Origin: Phytoseiulus persimilis | Lineage: Eukaryota > Arthropoda > Arachnida > Mesostigmata > Phytoseiidae | DNA length: 64,000 bases | Reading direction: 5' to 3' | Assembly (NCBI GenBank): GCA_037576195.1 | Contig: CM075104.1 | Location: forward strand, 3,540,775 to 3,604,774 | Shown: piece after piece, positions 23,403-35,591 of the stretch | How positions within the stretch are numbered: the stretch's first letter is position 1 | How the letters are laid out: every line of letters begins with the position of its first letter | Notes under the pieces: model-generated | Seen by the model: the letters and a program-made list of their open reading frames with translations, nothing else | The model's database searches: none | Told to the model about the DNA's origin: nothing | Program-made: the position numbers and the translations under genes

Positions 23403-26400
23403 GAAACCTCACGATTGGCGGTTATGAACCGCGGGTAATCCTGCAAACTTCGATATTTCTAGCATTCTCGAGTGAGTCCGCCTCGTCGTCCCTTCTCTTC
23501 ATTACCACGAGTGTCGACGAAGCAAACTTGTCGGCCGCCGCTCGATTCAAACGCGACATGCCCTTGATCGGAGGTAAGCCCCCAGTTCAGAGAATCCGAG
23601 GTTGGGACTTCTCTTCGAGCGGCTTCGAGAAATTCTTCGATTTATTTCGCCGACATCGATTCAAGCGGGGCGCGACTTCTGCGTCCTTCGATTTCTACTG
23701 GATAAGAAACGAGCATATATCGAGCCAAGCACATTTAACGACATCTCCATCCTGTAGAGTTCGTGTGTCGCTGAATCAGAGAGAAAATACAGTCAACAAG
23801 CACCGTTGACCTAGGCGCCATGTCAGCACTCCATCAATTTCAGCAACATCGAACGATGCCGTGGAAGTTCTACGCGTTTCAAACCAAGTCACCTCGCATC
23901 ACATCTGATAGAGCTGTGCATTGTTCGATATTGTCCCAGAAATCATTCATTTCAGCTTGAAACATCGGAACCGATTGATTGCGGTTAATGTCGGTTTCTG
24001 ACCGCGGGTTTGGATTTCGGGTCAACTGCGAACCGCGGTTTTCTGTGAGTTCAAGTAGGGACTGGACTAGTAGGTACATAGCCGGGAACCCGGACGCCCG
24101 AATGGTCAGAGTCACGACAAAAATATCCATAACACTTGGGTGAGCTTTGGTTAAAGTCGACGGGAGTGCTATGCTCAGCGATGAATCTGAATCCGTAGCG
24201 AAATGCCACGTGGCAGCTCATGCGGGATGAAACGTTCCTCGGAGCTGGATATTCGCACGATTTTTCTGCGTGATTCTGCAAAGAGTGATCCGTGGAGCCA
24301 ACTGTGGAGCAGGACGAAGACGTACGACGCCTCGAGCGAACCCGAACTAAAGACTTGAAGCTGAGGCAAATAAGTGCTTCTTCGATTTTCATTGAATTCT
24401 CCTAAATCCGAACGGGATTTCACATCCTTGACTCTGTTGCAGTCTATTCAGGTTGACTCGAATGCATATCGTGTCCGTATCGCGATCTTGACTGTCTAGG
24501 TTTCCTTCGCAGATGTGAGTTGTGTGATAGTCCGTGTTATCAATATCATATTTACAAGTGCCCTCAAGCCGGTAGAGTGAAATATGAATGACAGTGTGTA
24601 TTTACAACGAAAGAGACGCCCATCACGTATGGTTCTGAACGCTTCTCGATGACTGGTTAAGTGTCTCAGGAATCAATGATATAGGTTCCGCGTCGACATC
24701 TCATTTCAGACATATGTAAGAGCTGATCATATTCGTCGGCTTGAGATCGTGAATGGATTCTCGATGGATTATTTTGTACAGTTGAGGCTTCTCAAGCGCT
24801 TGGGAAATCTGACTGCGATAGGACGACCTCAAATTATTCAAATATGAGCCTAGTAGCCGCCTTCCCCGTGGTAAATGCTCAATACGAGCACCGGGTCGTG
24901 CCTCTACTGATCCCACGAGCGGCGCCTGTAGCTTCCACCAAAACTTCAACTTCCACTCAAGGTTCCAAAGTACTCGCTCATCACTTAGTACAGAAGTCTA
25001 GTTGACTTTCACCGAGGCTCTATTCAAGGGGAAAGAAGTTGTCGGGATTCTAGGTTCTCGAGATTCCGGGCTTTCGGGATCCCAGACTAGAACCGACTCG
25101 TACACATCGCCGCCGCTCGTCAGGTAAGGTCAAGCTCAATCTGCAAGCCCTCAAATGTGCAATGAGAGCCCATCTTCATAAACCGTGCTCAACGTAGGAG
25201 CTTCCTGGAAGAGACTCGATATGAATTCACATGCTCAAAATTTCGGCACAAGACGCGATGCTTCGCCTGGACGATCAGGGATGGAGGTGCTCTGGATGCG
25301 GCCTCTCTAACCGGGAACCACTCGCCAGGCGTGATTCCTCCATTTACATCACTTCACCACCATTTGGCTTTGAGCAAAGCCAACTGTCAGAGCCTTCCCT
25401 GCGCAGGTCGACGACACCCTCGGAATTTCGCTAGAGAGGTTGTCGTCACCCTGCTGGACGTCATTTTCGTGCTGCATGAATCTCAGTGCGCCTCCTTTGA
25501 TGTCAATTGCCTCCGGCTCGCGAAGCGTCCGAGATTTTCGCTCGAGTCGTCAAGGCTGGAGTCTTTGCACGAGACCATGGTTCAGATGGATTGCAGAGCT
25601 CTGGACATGCGATTCGTAGATGACTTTGATAACTGATCAGCGCCTGTGGAACTCGCTCTCCGCTATGTGGACCAGATCAATCTACTTCCATCGCTCGCGT
25701 AATGCGGATATGTGTAATAGACACAGAACCAGGATTCGAGGCAGTCGTGGAGACGGTTCTGGGTAACTCTCTTCCCGGAAATCTACTCGTGGAGAACCAA
25801 TATTTCTACTGAAAGCTATGTATTGTTTTTCAGAGCTCTGTTGGTGCCTCCGAATCAACATTCAGATCCGTCGGAACAACTGGTGTGACGAGAAACCAGG
25901 GACGGGTTGCTCCAACTCTTTGAATCGATCAATCATACTCGGATCTCGGCGGGTTTGAAATACACAGCGTATTGCGGGCGATTGACATCGGTTCGAACAA
26001 CGATTACTTTGATGGATAGCCCCGCTGATGCCAAGCCCTGTTGAATCAATGCTCCCGACAGGTGGAATTATCCGTACATCCATCCTGTATCATAATTCTC
26101 AATCGATATTCGTCGCCAGTTCTCCGTGAGGGCTTTCATGCCGATTCCTCCGAATTCACATACATATGTCGTAACGTCAGCGGGGGAGCTGTGTCATGTG
26201 TTCTAAGGCGGCCTTCCGGGATTCAGATCCGCTCGTGAAGTGTCGTTGTTTCGATGGATAATCAGGGAATGAGCCTTCTCCACGTTCGGTCTCCGAACTG
26301 TTCCGTCTGTTCATCCCAGGGAGGCGCTGTCAAATCGTCGCACCTTCCTTCATTCCGTTCGAGCTGAGAAGGACAGCATGACGCCACGATCGAGCTGAAC

Positions 26401-26744
26401 AGAGCTCTTCGACATTCCGGCTCTTCTCGGCGTGAAAACGGTCATCTCCAGAAAGGCAGCCAGCCCGGGACCCGTTCCGGGTACGGGTTCCAGGAGCCGG
26501 TACTCAGCGCCGCGGGGCCCCCTGGCCGTATGAGGCTACCGGAGACGCATGCGCATTACAATACGGATCCGCATCCATGTCCGAATCTGGCCTGCCTTGG
26601 ATACGACCAGCGCATCGTTGAGCTGCGTAGTTTGCTCAACCAGAAAGGTCGCTTCGAATGGGAGAGAGAGAAAATATTCCAACAGCAGTGATCGCTCAAC
26701 ACATGAAATATACCGTTAGTTGTTGCTGACACTGACCCACGTTC

Positions 26745-26752
26745 GTGTAGAG
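26745..26752. repeat. Target site duplication of hAT-like element, left copy
   Basis: GTGTAGAG precedes the left terminus; the right copy at 28269-28276 is TTGTAGAG, a 7 of 8 match. Confidence 0.7.
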
Positions 26753-28268
26753 CAGGGGTCCCCAAAGTGGTCTACAGGGTGTGTCCTCTAAGCTGCAACA
26801 TTTTCGTGGCCTTTCTGTTTTGGGCTGTATTTCGGTCAAATCTTATCCGATGTGGGAATTTTTTTTTTGATCGAAAGCTCTTGAAGAGACGCATCTTTTC
26901 GCTTCATTATTTTTGATCATCAGATCAGTGTTGAGTTTTCCAGAGCCTGTCGAAGTTTTCCTCAATTCAATCCATGGTCCCTAAAAGAACTAACCAGGAA
27001 ATCGCCGATTCTCAACCGATTTCTGAGATGAGCGCCCAGTGACTTTTGAGGTTGAAAAAAAAAGTTATCGGATTGACTCGGTGACTTCGTTTCCGGGTAG
27101 TTTGGCTCAAAATAAGAAACTTTTGCCATCAGTGAAATTTCCGAAATCGGCTTCCCTGAGGAGTTACAGGCAGTTCTTTACGGGAGAGGTCGGCAGGGGG
27201 TCCGCGAGGCTCAATTTTGGGGTATCTCGTATTGAATACCGTTCCTCCGGTTCGCAACCGATCCGCGCGTTCTTGCGAGCGTTTTGTAGCTGGGTTCGAG
27301 GGGAATCTTTCCGTTTTTTAATTTCCGAAATCGGTTGAGAATCGGCGGTTTCCTGGTTAGTTCTTTTAGGGACCATGGATTGAATTGAGGAAAACTTCGA
27401 TAGGCTCTGGAAAACTCAACACTGATCTGATGATCAAAAATAATGAAGCAAAAAGATGCGTCTCTTCAAGAGCTTTCAATCAAGAAAAAAATTCCCACAT
27501 CGGATAAAATTTGACCGAAATACAGCCCAAAACAGAAAGGCCACGAAAATGTTGCAGCTTAGAGGACACACCCTGTTTATAGACATTTCTCAGGGGGTCT
27601 ACGGGATTCGCGGGAAAAAATGGGGGTCGATGAGCCGACGAAAAGAGTCCACGGCCACTTACACAAGGAAAGATGCCTAGGTCTCACTCTGGTTCCGTCG
27701 GTTTCTTGGACCCATGCATTCGGCTATAATCCTTTGGAGGAGAACGAGCAGTTTCTGCTCTGAATATTCGGGCCATTTCGGGGGTGAAAAGCAGCAACTC
27801 TCACCCCCAATCGGTTTCAGCGCCAACTACCGCTGGCCGAAAGGAGAAACTCAATCTCTGAATTCCGTGACGGTCCACATTGGTCACGTACATCTCCATG
27901 ACTATGGGCGTTCGCGAGAAGGTGTTTCATCGCTTCTCCATCCTCATATCTGGTGAAGGGAGGCTTAAATGCAGTAGTCAATATCGTTATCAAGACCAGA
28001 AAAATGATGGCCAACCCTGAACGTGGCGGTCTGCGGCTGATTACCGCTCCAGGGCAAAACTCGAAGAATTGGGTCTCGTCACATCAAGTAAACAGATCTC
28101 AATGAGAACACGTACCACCGTATCTGAATTACGCCCAATAGAGAGACCTTCAATCTAATCCTCGTAAATCCTGAATTTCAGTGATTGAGGCTCATACTAG
28201 TTGGGGGTCTACACGAGCTTAGAAAATTGCACAGGGATCATTACGGTGAAAAAGTTTGGGAACCCCCG
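26753..28268. mobile_element. hAT-like non-autonomous element carrying a nested insertion
   Basis: The left end is CAGGGGTCCCCAAAG and the reverse complement of the right end is CGGGGGTTCCCAAAC. The 14-base tips match at 12 positions and have the CAGGGGTCYCCAAA form typical of hAT superfamily termini. An 8-bp duplication with one mismatch flanks it, as expected for hAT transposase. No transposase frame is present. An 801-bp palindromic element is inserted just inside the left end; without it the copy would be about 0.7 kb. The right end is 209 bases upstream of the proteasome ATPase start codon, so the element now forms part of that gene's upstream region. Confidence 0.82.
26775..27575. mobile_element. 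801-bp palindromic element nested in the hAT-like copy
   Basis: The ends are CAGGGTGTGTCCTCTAAGC and its exact inverse. Inverted arms of about 255 bases (26775-27029 and 27321-27575) are nearly identical, with only scattered differences. Between them is ~290 bases of single-copy sequence. The hexamer GGTCTA occurs just outside on the left (26769-26774) and again at 27596-27601 on the right, where about 20 extra bases precede it. The insertion border on the right is therefore not fully resolved. No frame encodes a recognisable transposase. Higher arm identity than in the 14-kb foldback suggests a more recent origin. Confidence 0.82.
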
Positions 28269-28276
28269 TTGTAGAG
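28269..28276. repeat. Target site duplication of hAT-like element, right copy
   Basis: TTGTAGAG directly follows the right terminus and differs from the left copy GTGTAGAG at one base. Confidence 0.7.
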
Positions 28277-28477
28277 GATAGATGTCCAGCGTTGCGCTCC
28301 CGGGATAGGGAACTAATATTTGGATTTCATCGCTGACCGCCGCTCAAGTTGTCGATCTAGCGCCATGATGACTGGCGAAATTTTTACTTCCAAAATTGAA
28401 AGTGGGACCTGCCACACCAGCGAAAATTCCGCGACAGTGCAAAATCAGAGTCTACGAGGTAGCATAAGTATTGAGAA

Positions 28478-29779
28478 ATGCCTGAGTTCGTCGAGAGAGA
28501 CAATCGGAAAAAGCTTGAACACGCGAAAGATGCCGTGGTGCTTGTGAAGGCCCTAGATGAGGAAGATATCACCCTGATGAAAGCTTATGGCGAAGGCAAC
28601 TTTGCCAAGGCCATAAAAAATACAGAGAAGGACATCGAGGAAACCCACAAAAGGGTCAACGAGCTGCTTGGAGTGAAGACTTCGGACACAGGACTCGCGC
28701 ATAGTTCGCAGTGGGATCTGGTCGCGGACGCAATGGAGCTCAAGCGAGTGAAACCGTTGGCAGTGGCGCGTTGCAATAAAATAATCCAAACGGAGGACGG
28801 TCCCCGCTACCTGATCACGGTGCACCAAATAGCGAAGTTCGTTGTAGAGCTTGCGGATACCCTCTCTCCGACGGATGTCGAAGAAGGAATGAGGGTTGGC
28901 GTCGATAACGAAAGACTTCGGATCACGATTCCGTTACCGGCGAAGCTTGATGCCAACGTGGCGCTCATGCAGGTTGAGGAAAAACCCGACATCACTTATG
29001 CAGATATCGGCGGATGCAAAGAGCAGCTGGACAGACTGCGTGAAGTTATCGAGGCGCCCATACTCAACCCAGACCGGTTTCTAAACCTTGGAATCCAGCC
29101 GCCTAAAGGCTGCCTGTTGTTCGGACCTCCTGGAACCGGGAAGACTCTGTGTGCGCGAGCTGTTGCCAATCGAACGGACGCGTGCTTCATCCGAGTCATC
29201 GGATCCGAACTGGTGAAGAAGTTCATCGGGGAAGGAGCTCGAATGGTTCGAGAGCTCTTCGAACTGGCCAAGAGCAAGAAGTGCAGCATCATTTTCTTCG
29301 ACGAAGTCGATGCGATCGGCGGGACTCGGACCGACGACGGCGAGGGTGGCGACAACGAGGTACAAAGGACCATGCTGGAGCTCATCAATCAACTGGACGG
29401 ATTCGATGAACGTGGAAACGTCAAAGTCATGATGGCTACAAATAGACCGGATACCTTGGATCCTGCTCTGATGAGACCGGGTCGCCTCGACCGAAAAATC
29501 GAATTCGGTCTCCCGGATCAGGAGGGTCGAAAGCAGATTTTCGAAATTCACGCCAAACGGATGAGTGTTGATAAAGGCATACGATATGATCTGTTAGCGA
29601 GACTGTGTCCTCACAGCACTGGGGCTGAGATAAGATCCGTCTGCACCGAGGCGGGCATGTTCGCCATTCGCGCTCGGAGGAAGTTGATCTCTGAAAGAGA
29701 TTTTCTCGACGGTATCAACAAGGTCATCAAAGGAAACGCGAAATTCTCGGCAACCGCCGCCTACATGGAGTTCAACTAA
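28478..29779 (+). CDS. PSMC2: 26S proteasome regulatory ATPase Rpt1 (PSMC2), intronless
   Basis: Full-length Rpt1: 433 residues, the same length as the animal protein, from [12 protein letters not shown] to YMEFN. Rpt1 is one of six AAA+ ATPases that form the ring at the base of the 19S particle and unfold substrates into the 20S core in cytosol and nucleus. An N-terminal helical region is followed by the OB fold. The AAA+ domain then shows Walker A GPPGTGKT (about 216-223), Walker B IIFFDE (271-276), sensor ATNRPD (320-325) and arginine-finger context RPGRLDRK (333-340). All catalytic residues are intact. Oddities: no intron at all, in a region where other genes are split, and clear divergence from the very conserved animal sequence. 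Examples are [11 protein letters not shown] where LVQKYVGEGAR is usual, and a rewritten N-terminus. An additional, retrotransposed paralogue is therefore possible, though it could be the only copy. A hAT-like element ends 209 bases upstream. No AATAAA was seen within 200 bases downstream. Confidence 0.95.
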   Translation: MPEFVERDNRKKLEHAKDAVVLVKALDEEDITLMKAYGEGNFAKAIKNTEKDIEETHKRVNELLGVKTSDTGLAHSSQWDLVADAMELKRVKPLAVARCNKIIQTEDGPRYLITVHQIAKFVVELADTLSPTDVEEGMRVGVDNERLRITIPLPAKLDANVALMQVEEKPDITYADIGGCKEQLDRLREVIEAPILNPDRFLNLGIQPPKGCLLFGPPGTGKTLCARAVANRTDACFIRVIGSELVKKFIGEGARMVRELFELAKSKKCSIIFFDEVDAIGGTRTDDGEGGDNEVQRTMLELINQLDGFDERGNVKVMMATNRPDTLDPALMRPGRLDRKIEFGLPDQEGRKQIFEIHAKRMSVDKGIRYDLLARLCPHSTGAEIRSVCTEAGMFAIRARRKLISERDFLDGINKVIKGNAKFSATAAYMEFN

Positions 29780-32500
29780 AACCGAAACTACCGCTCTCTC
29801 GAGCTCCTGTTTGCTTTCCGTTCAAGAACTGTGTGCAGAAGCATTTTTACGAGAACGTCCCCTGCGTGATGACAGTAATGTGAAGGTGTAGGGATTTCTA
29901 GTTATAGTCACCTCTGACATATTTTCTTCTCAATCCTCGTCCCCCTTCCGCAAGTCTGGCCGCGTCTGGTTGTGAAGCAGTATCCTCAGCATTGCCCCAT
30001 GAAAACCTGGAATCTGGAACGCGACAGCGTCGCGCAGGTCAACGAGTTGCCATGGGTCCTGCCTCCGTAGAGCTCGCGTCAGTGTGCGGAGCTGTCCCGC
30101 GGGCATCGATTAGCTCCGTTTCCAGGAGCCCCTTGGAGAGATGAACAGATCGGAATCAGAGAAAGCATTGTCTGTTCCGTTGAGCCCGAAAAGGTTCACT
30201 CGAACTCGTTTGAGAAGGTGCATTAGGATGCTACATACCCATTGTAGCTGAGATGTAGCCGGTGTCTTCCGCCAGTTCCCAGCTCCCACCTGGGGTAATG
30301 CAACCGATCCGGCGGCGGCGGCAGCAGCAGCAGGCAGGCACTCCTCCAGATGAAGAGCCACCGACCCGAACGGCCTGCGAGTCTGCCAGCAGCCCGACTT
30401 TAATAGTTCCACTGATTCTTGCTGCCTAAAAAACAGCGATTCCGCAAGACAACTAATGCAACGGTGAAAGAAGGGAATCTCTCCTTCAAGCGAACGGTCG
30501 GCTTCCGAATCCAACAGCAACAGTGATGTTCCTCCCGGCTGCCCACACTCCCGCTTCTCACTCCTTAGTCAAGGTCTCGCGAGAAATTACTCGGTCGTTC
30601 TCACATCTGTTCTCCCTTGTAATTGGAACCCAGAACCAGCTTCGGAAACTCCGGAGCTTCTGGAGGCCCCGACCATTTACTCTCCCTCCCTCTCTCCGAT
30701 CAATCTCGTGGAAGCACCTTCGAGGGAGATGGTTGCCGATTCGAAACACAACTGGAGCCCCGGAGCCCGGCTGTCAATACAAACCGTAGTGGAGGGAGCC
30801 CTGGAGCAGTCGCACTATGTTCGTGAGCTTTTCTGTGTTCCGATTCTGGATTATTCCGAACGAAAAACTCCCAGTTCATTAGCGTCGAAGTGAAAGGGAG
30901 CGATAAGAGAGAGAGAGCGCCCGAGTGGAATCGACGAACTTCGCTCAGATAATGGTTTCAAGTATCGCTGGAAAAAAAAAGCGTTAGCATCAGAACCTCT
31001 GCATCTGGACGTCTGGATGGTATCAGATCCGCGTAGGACCGCCCGTCCCGCTCATCGGCGTCGATGTGAAACTAACTCGAACCATTTTTAGGTCGTTTCG
31101 ATGGCCTTGCCAGTGTTTTTCGGTCCCATCTCAAGATTCGCGCCGCTGGACCGTCGCGTTCGCAGCGATCTAGCCGGGGAAGAAACACTCTCTCTAAACA
31201 TGCTCCCCGCTGATCATCAGTATTCTGGCAGTTGCGTATTCTCGGGAATCGGGCTTCATTATTGTGTTCTCGTTGGGAATTCGCCCTAATGTTCCAGGCG
31301 GTCTGTTCCCAGTTCCGAGATTGAAGATTCTAGCAACGCGTCTCGGACGGCAGGCGATCCAAACATCGTGCGCTTGATCCACAAAAACCCTATTGATGTA
31401 GCGTTAGAACAAAAGCAGCTGCAACATGGGAAGGTTCTGGTCGTAGTCCGGGTTTGTTGTGCGAGCGGGGAGCTGTTGATGCGAACGAGATGATACGGCA
31501 CGACTGACGGAGTCCTACAGCGGTAGGTAATTACTTCCGACGCGTTCACGCGTGCATGTAGTCGTCTAGTTTGGAAATCGTTGATTCGTGTAATGACAAC
31601 TCCAACGTTTGTGTGGTTTAGTTCAGCTGGCGCAACGGAAAAACCGGAGTTCCCGTTCTTTTTGGACTGCTGTCGCACTCGGACCTGCGGGCTGACGTTT
31701 GCCACGACGGAGTGCCGGAGAGCGCTGCGACGATGAGAATTGTATCCGACCGGCAGGAGATTTGCTATCGACGGCAAGGATCACCGCGTGCGGCTCATGG
31801 AGAACATCGACGTCCCGACAGCAGTGATCGTTCTTACTGCGGAATCAATCCGATAGCTGATAACCATAAGGCATGTGAAAAGTACAGTATGATCAATGAC
31901 TTCCAGTTCTGCTCGTGACTTTTCCACTTCTCTGACAAGGCTTTCGATACTGGCGCTCCGATCAATCATTGATCTGAACCAGGGAAGCAGTCTCGGTGCA
32001 CGAACCTGGCCAGCCTCAGGATACACGAAGGAGTCTGGAATCATGGATTCGATACCAGCGAGGCGGAGAGTGCTTTCAGTGCGGTCGAATCCTGACATGT
32101 CCGCAGGTCAGAACCCTTAAACAATCAGTTGAGTTCAGATTGTTTCCGAAGCAACATCAGGTCGATGGATCTGACGACCAATCGACAAATTTTGAACAGC
32201 TGCGGAAACAGCCGCCGCGGAACAATGTATCGACAATGGACTTGACCTGGAGGAACCAATGCTCATCTGACGGCTGTATGGTCGTCCAGGTATCGGCTCG
32301 TGTATTAGTAAGTCAACACTTTTACCTCGGTATCGCCCTCAGAAAATCATGAACTGACACGAAGCGCCTGCTCTGAACTCCCCGCGAAAGCGTCGCGGCA
32401 GTCGACGGGAATGTAATGCGTCTCACGAGACGGGGCGCCTCGTTCTTGAGAACCAGGAATGTCAAATCGAACGCGACGCCTAGGGTCCGAGCCACTCATT
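29780..32500. other. Intergenic DNA, no gene recognised
   Basis: Downstream flank of the proteasome gene. Frames are short. A GCN-type codon run near 30315-30335 yields poly-Ala in one - strand frame, but that frame has no other protein-like character. Confidence 0.45.
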
Positions 32501-34566
32501 CAGCCGAGTCTCCCTGGCTCAAGGCGCTGCTCACGTCTCCTCTTCCACCGGATTCCCAATGAGCGCCGGACTCCATTTTGTCTGAGGAGTCGGGTAAATA
32601 CCCTGAAGGCTGAGAAATGGAGAGGATATCTTAGAAAGAATACTTCTCTCCCGAAAAAGTTCCTCACTGAGCACCGGCCGACCCTCGGTACGGCGGGGTC
32701 TGACACCCTGCTTCGGTACTCCTGGTGACCGAAAGGTGGGCAAAGACAGTGGTCACCCACGGCGCCAGCCCTGACGGAGCGCCGTCACGAAAAGGTTCCC
32801 TCTTAGCGGTCCATCTGGAGGAGGGTCCACGTCTTCTTCCAACCCGAACGTCCCAGCTGGTGAATCCTGGTGAATAGAAGAACGGCTCACGAAGCTCCAG
32901 GGTGAGTTTTGAGAGCGCCAACGCAGCCCGATTCCAATTAGATCGACTTTGGGCCGCGTCAACCGATTCCAAGTCGGCATCGTTAGCGAGAGGATGCCGC
33001 GGAGGACATCGAACACTGCGTGAGAAACCTCTCTCAGGTGTTTTCGCTCAGGCATCCTGACCTGGCTCGAATGTAGCTGCTAAGAAGCTCCGGTGTTTCT
33101 TTCTCAGCATGTTGTGGGAAGCCTGTACGTTGATCCTTCGTTTCAGTATCCAACACGACGTCGGCTGACGGAGAAACTCCCCCCCGAAGGATGTGAGGGT
33201 GGAATATTCGGCCACTTCGGCCGAGAAAAATTGTTCCAAAAGGATTCCTCGCGCCGGTCGGGAGGTGAAACGTTCATGAGAATGGCGTTCTGATACCTGG
33301 GCGCTTCCCGGACCGTTTGCCAAATGCGCCATTCGGGACAACGCGTGCTATCCGCGCCTAGCGAAATCTCTGCGAAAATTGAAGTTCCGGGGTCAACAAG
33401 CTCATCCGACGAACCATTGAACCAAACGGGCAGCGGGATGTGGTTACCCGTGTGCAGCAACAGCTTTCTCGAAGACGCTCCCTTCTCGAGAGCCATCTGA
33501 CCAAGAGCCTTGATTTTCAGCGGCCGCACGTGGAGAGCGAGCTTGAGAAATGGAACTGATGAAATGTCTCGTAGAAAAGACCACAGCCAAGTACCATCTC
33601 TCGTGGTGTGTACTCTGTAGGATGTGTCATCTTCCACCACGGCTCCTCGGAACTGGAGCTGGAAACGCTCTCCGACTTCCTCCGGCGACTTCGGAGTCCC
33701 ATCCGACTGAGAAGCCGGTGACTGACTCCGGTGAGAGATATATTCTTGCTGAGAGAATTCGTCGTTTTGAACTCGAGTGCGCGGCGGAGCCCGGTTCACT
33801 TTTTGCGGCAGAACAAAGAGGTTCGTCACTTGTCGAAGGAGGACCGGGAACCGAGGGATTGTGTGGAGCTCGGGTCGAGGCAGAGAGTTCCGTCGGTCGC
33901 AGCGTTGGCTATAGAGTCACTGGAACGCTTTTTGTGTCCGCTCGGGATCTGTGTTCGCGTGTGAGTGTCGAGTAGAAAATTAATTTCACGAACGACTGAC
34001 TTCATGGAGAAGACTTGTCACTGACGGTGAAGTCGAACACAAATAACTTCGTAATGAAGTCGTTAATTAAAATCGTTCTAATCGCTCAGAATTGCCTCCT
34101 CTCGTGGCTCTTCCTCACTCGTGGCTCAGTGTTCTCTTCGACTCCCGATTTTTTTTCCATCATCAACAGACTCTGTGTCCGAGTCTGTGAGCCCCTCACT
34201 CGCTCGGTCGATCTTCTCGGACAATGCGCTGTTTCTTCCAAGCACTTCCATCTCTGCCATTGGGAACACGATCGTGGGCGCATTTGGGGAGAATTCAGAG
34301 AAGCGGAGATTTCGTTCCCCGCTCGTATCCAGTTTGAGGAACTGGCGGAAGCTGGCCGGCGTCGAGGCGCTCGGTGGTCCACTCCTTCCCGGGCCGGCTT
34401 CGATCGTTTCCGAGCATGGCAAAGAGCGAGCCGGTCCGGACTGATCAGCGCTCCCGCTGCCAAACATACGAACAAACAGTGATGGTAACGAGCCTTGTTG
34501 GAACACGTCGGACCGTGGATGGCGAGCGGGCCGACGGATGAACGGTTGGGCGGGCTCATCGAACAA
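32500..34566 (-). other. Coding-like segments on the minus strand, unassigned
   Basis: Two segments read more like protein than their surroundings. At 34126-34566 the - strand is open for about 146 codons and ends in a Ser/Asp/Glu-rich stretch (SEGLTDSDTESVDDG) preceded by APTIVFPMAEMEVLG. At 33143-33829 a 228-codon - frame includes SSRKLLLHTGNHIPLPVW and a Ser-rich alternative frame. No donor and acceptor pair in matching phase joined them by eye, and I recognise no family. They may be exons of one unknown gene or chance; the opposite strand is also partly open. Confidence 0.25.
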
Positions 34567-35591
34567 CCCTTTGCGCTTTAGTTAATGATTTACGAACAAC
34601 GAAGACCCGAACGCCGGCCATCTAGTTAGCTGGCCATCCAAAGTGATCGCTAGTCTGCTCGCTGCAGGAAGGAAAAATTATCCGATACAATCGATGATAA
34701 ACACTCCCGCTTTTTCGCGCTCTGTCTCGTTCCCCTCAAAAGCTCGGAGAATCAGCTCCCGCACGGCAAGGAACTTGCGCGTCGTTTGAGCTCAAACAAA
34801 AGGCCAGGGACTCTCTCCTGAACGATGAAGACGAACACGGGCACGAGAACACAGAATGAAGAAAAGGAATAAGAAAGCCGGAGAGCCATCGACCACTTTG
34901 GACAAAAACTTCATCCAACCCGGAGCCTCCAGGCTATAAAGTCGACGATGGGAGGACAAAGCAGAGGACTCAGATGATTGATTCATGAAGTGGCTCCCGC
35001 GAGAAACTTCGGAGCTGCGGGAATGAGACATATGTTTGAGGTACCAACATTTTCAATTGAGCGAGCGCTCCTCGGCTTCTCCTTGAAAGCCTTCCCGCTC
35101 GCTCACTCGCAGAAACGAGAGAGTGCCGGATTAGAATCGTTGAGGAATCGATTAATCGATAAATAACTCAATGATGTTGAATACATTCTTTGTTTCTTCA
35201 TCGTTGGAACAGCGAATGGAACAAGAAGAGCCTCAGAGAGATGAAGTCGATCCCAATGCAGCGAAATTGGAGCTGAACCCTTTTTTCCGCGTTAGCTGAC
35301 AGTCGCGACTTGAGGCACTTTTAGAACATCGGAACGAGTGAAACAAACCCGACATATTCTAGTCGGGGTATACATCTTGGGCTTCTCTTCAACGGGCATC
35401 TCCCTGACAGGCTTCACGATAAGTTAGAACTGATCGCAGATTTTCCGACGGTCCGTATTTTTCGACCGCAGGAAAGATCACAGGGAAAGAAAACCTGTCT
35501 CGCTCCTATAACCCGCGTAAACTGTTTCCATCTGTCACGATAGACGTAGCCTGCTCGCAAGGTTTCGATCATGGTCGACTCGAGGGAGGCT

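Larger units (their letters stand above)
15873..26744. other. Long intergenic stretch with no confident gene
   Basis: Nearly 11 kb without a frame that I can support. Frames up to about 170 codons exist (for example 23300-23809 on +), but they lack domains, leaders or a consistent splice series and often overlap frames on the other strand. Simple features are a 12-base G run at 22015-22026 and a two-copy 24-base tandem repeat at 23355-23402. A region near 25.3-25.6 kb on + reads somewhat protein-like without an identifiable family. Confidence 0.4.
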
